Origin: Acidobacteriota bacterium
GTDB taxonomy: Bacteria; Acidobacteriota; Terriglobia; Terriglobales; Acidobacteriaceae
Length of the DNA stretch: 64,000 nucleotides
Direction: 5' to 3'
Assembly (NCBI GenBank): GCA_021792135.1
Contig: JAJYVF010000023.1
Location: 1-64,000 of the forward strand
The translations under genes and the position numbers were made by a program. The stretch's first letter is position 1. The number at the start of each line of letters is the position of its first letter. Below are positions 63,711 to 64,000 of this stretch, in pieces. The notes beneath the pieces were generated by a model. The model had not been told where the DNA came from. It ran no database searches and worked only from the letters and a program-made list of their open reading frames with translations.

Positions 63711-64000
63711 GGTCTGACCTCTTCGGTAATTTAGGCTGCGCTCGGGTGCTGCCGTTATTCTGGCACGAATCCTGGATCAGCGGGTACGCGCGGGGCGCAG
63801 GGACGGACGGGGCGGGGGCAGCCCGCAGCAGGCTGCCTCCGAACCGCTTCTCTCCTGCACACGCGTGTCCGCCCGGATTGATGCCATGCCGAGGAACAAG
63901 CCCGAAAGGGCGAGATCCATGAACGCAACCCTTCGTCAGCCGCCGGGCTGATCCACGATTTCACGCACGGCTGACTCGATCGACAGCGGAAGCCTGGGAG
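63711..64000. other. Window end, no supported gene
   Basis: 290 bases after the aldo/keto reductase start. A short reading frame (63755-63964, minus) has no recognisable composition or motif. A gene may begin beyond the window. Confidence 0.3.

Noticed and set aside
63755-63964. 69-residue minus-strand frame at the window end
   Set aside because: Arg/Pro/Ala-rich composition typical of random frames in GC-rich DNA; no homology signal by eye.
1-64000. CRISPR arrays, tRNA or rRNA genes, prophage genes
   Set aside because: No regularly spaced repeats, cloverleaf candidates, rRNA-like stretches or phage structural proteins were seen.

Overview
The window looks like chromosomal DNA from an acidobacterium (class Terriglobia, soil-type). 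The pointers are high G+C, an Oar-like TonB-dependent receptor with a carboxypeptidase-regulatory N-terminus, long NHL/Ig-repeat secreted proteins, TPR-type Ser/Thr kinases, many secreted glycosidases and REP elements with their own transposase. I see no rRNA, tRNA, CRISPR array, phage or plasmid genes. The lineage is inferred from gene content only.

Layout. 1-5900 is an accessory island on the minus strand. It holds three 5'-truncated Rhs core-plus-tip modules, each followed by a small gene, plus a fourth Rhs scrap that abuts a REP-associated transposase and a cluster of REP palindromes. 5898-16902 is mixed housekeeping and surface genes: trpE and a short accA (divergent), a CPBP-family membrane protein, a small beta-barrel, a 1384-residue NHL/Ig protein, an MFS carrier and an SDR. 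17110-26813 is a glycan-use block: three secreted TIM-barrel glycosidase-like proteins (two apiosidase-like with a collagen-binding-type C-terminus), a zinc alcohol dehydrogenase and a large TonB-dependent receptor.

26890-40585 is the most interesting part. Nine minus-strand genes are packed with overlaps or gaps under 30 bases: SDR, SMP-30 lactonase, APC permease, DhaK, DhaL, LsrF thiolase, an LsrG-like monooxygenase-fold protein, a DSD1-type PLP enzyme and an AraC regulator. They resemble the phospho-AI-2 degradation branch, but a dihydroxyacetone-type kinase stands where LsrK would be and no Lsr ABC transporter is present. Beyond it lie three more SDRs and a second AraC/DSD1 pair, so paralogous regulator/enzyme pairs bracket the cluster. 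Three plus-strand SDR genes here and at 16138 share an upstream two-part motif (CAACAAAA ... GAT..TC..AGA) that may be a common regulator site.

40612-49754 carries uptake and hydrolysis genes for fucose-, mannose- and galactose-containing glycans (FucP, a zinc dehydrogenase, GH92, GH125, GH36). 50294-63710 returns to general functions: a pair of SMR-type transporters, an ECF sigma factor with a small membrane partner, an FHA-GAF-SpoIIE phosphatase, a Ser/Thr kinase with TPRs, a glycosyltransferase, a probably acquired membrane protein beside a REP palindrome, prfB with an intact programmed +1 frameshift site, msrA and a Tat-exported aldo/keto reductase.

As a whole the region reads as plant- or microbe-derived glycan harvesting joined to a specialised short-chain carbohydrate or hydroxy-amino-acid catabolic operon, with an Rhs toxin-tip cassette array at one edge.
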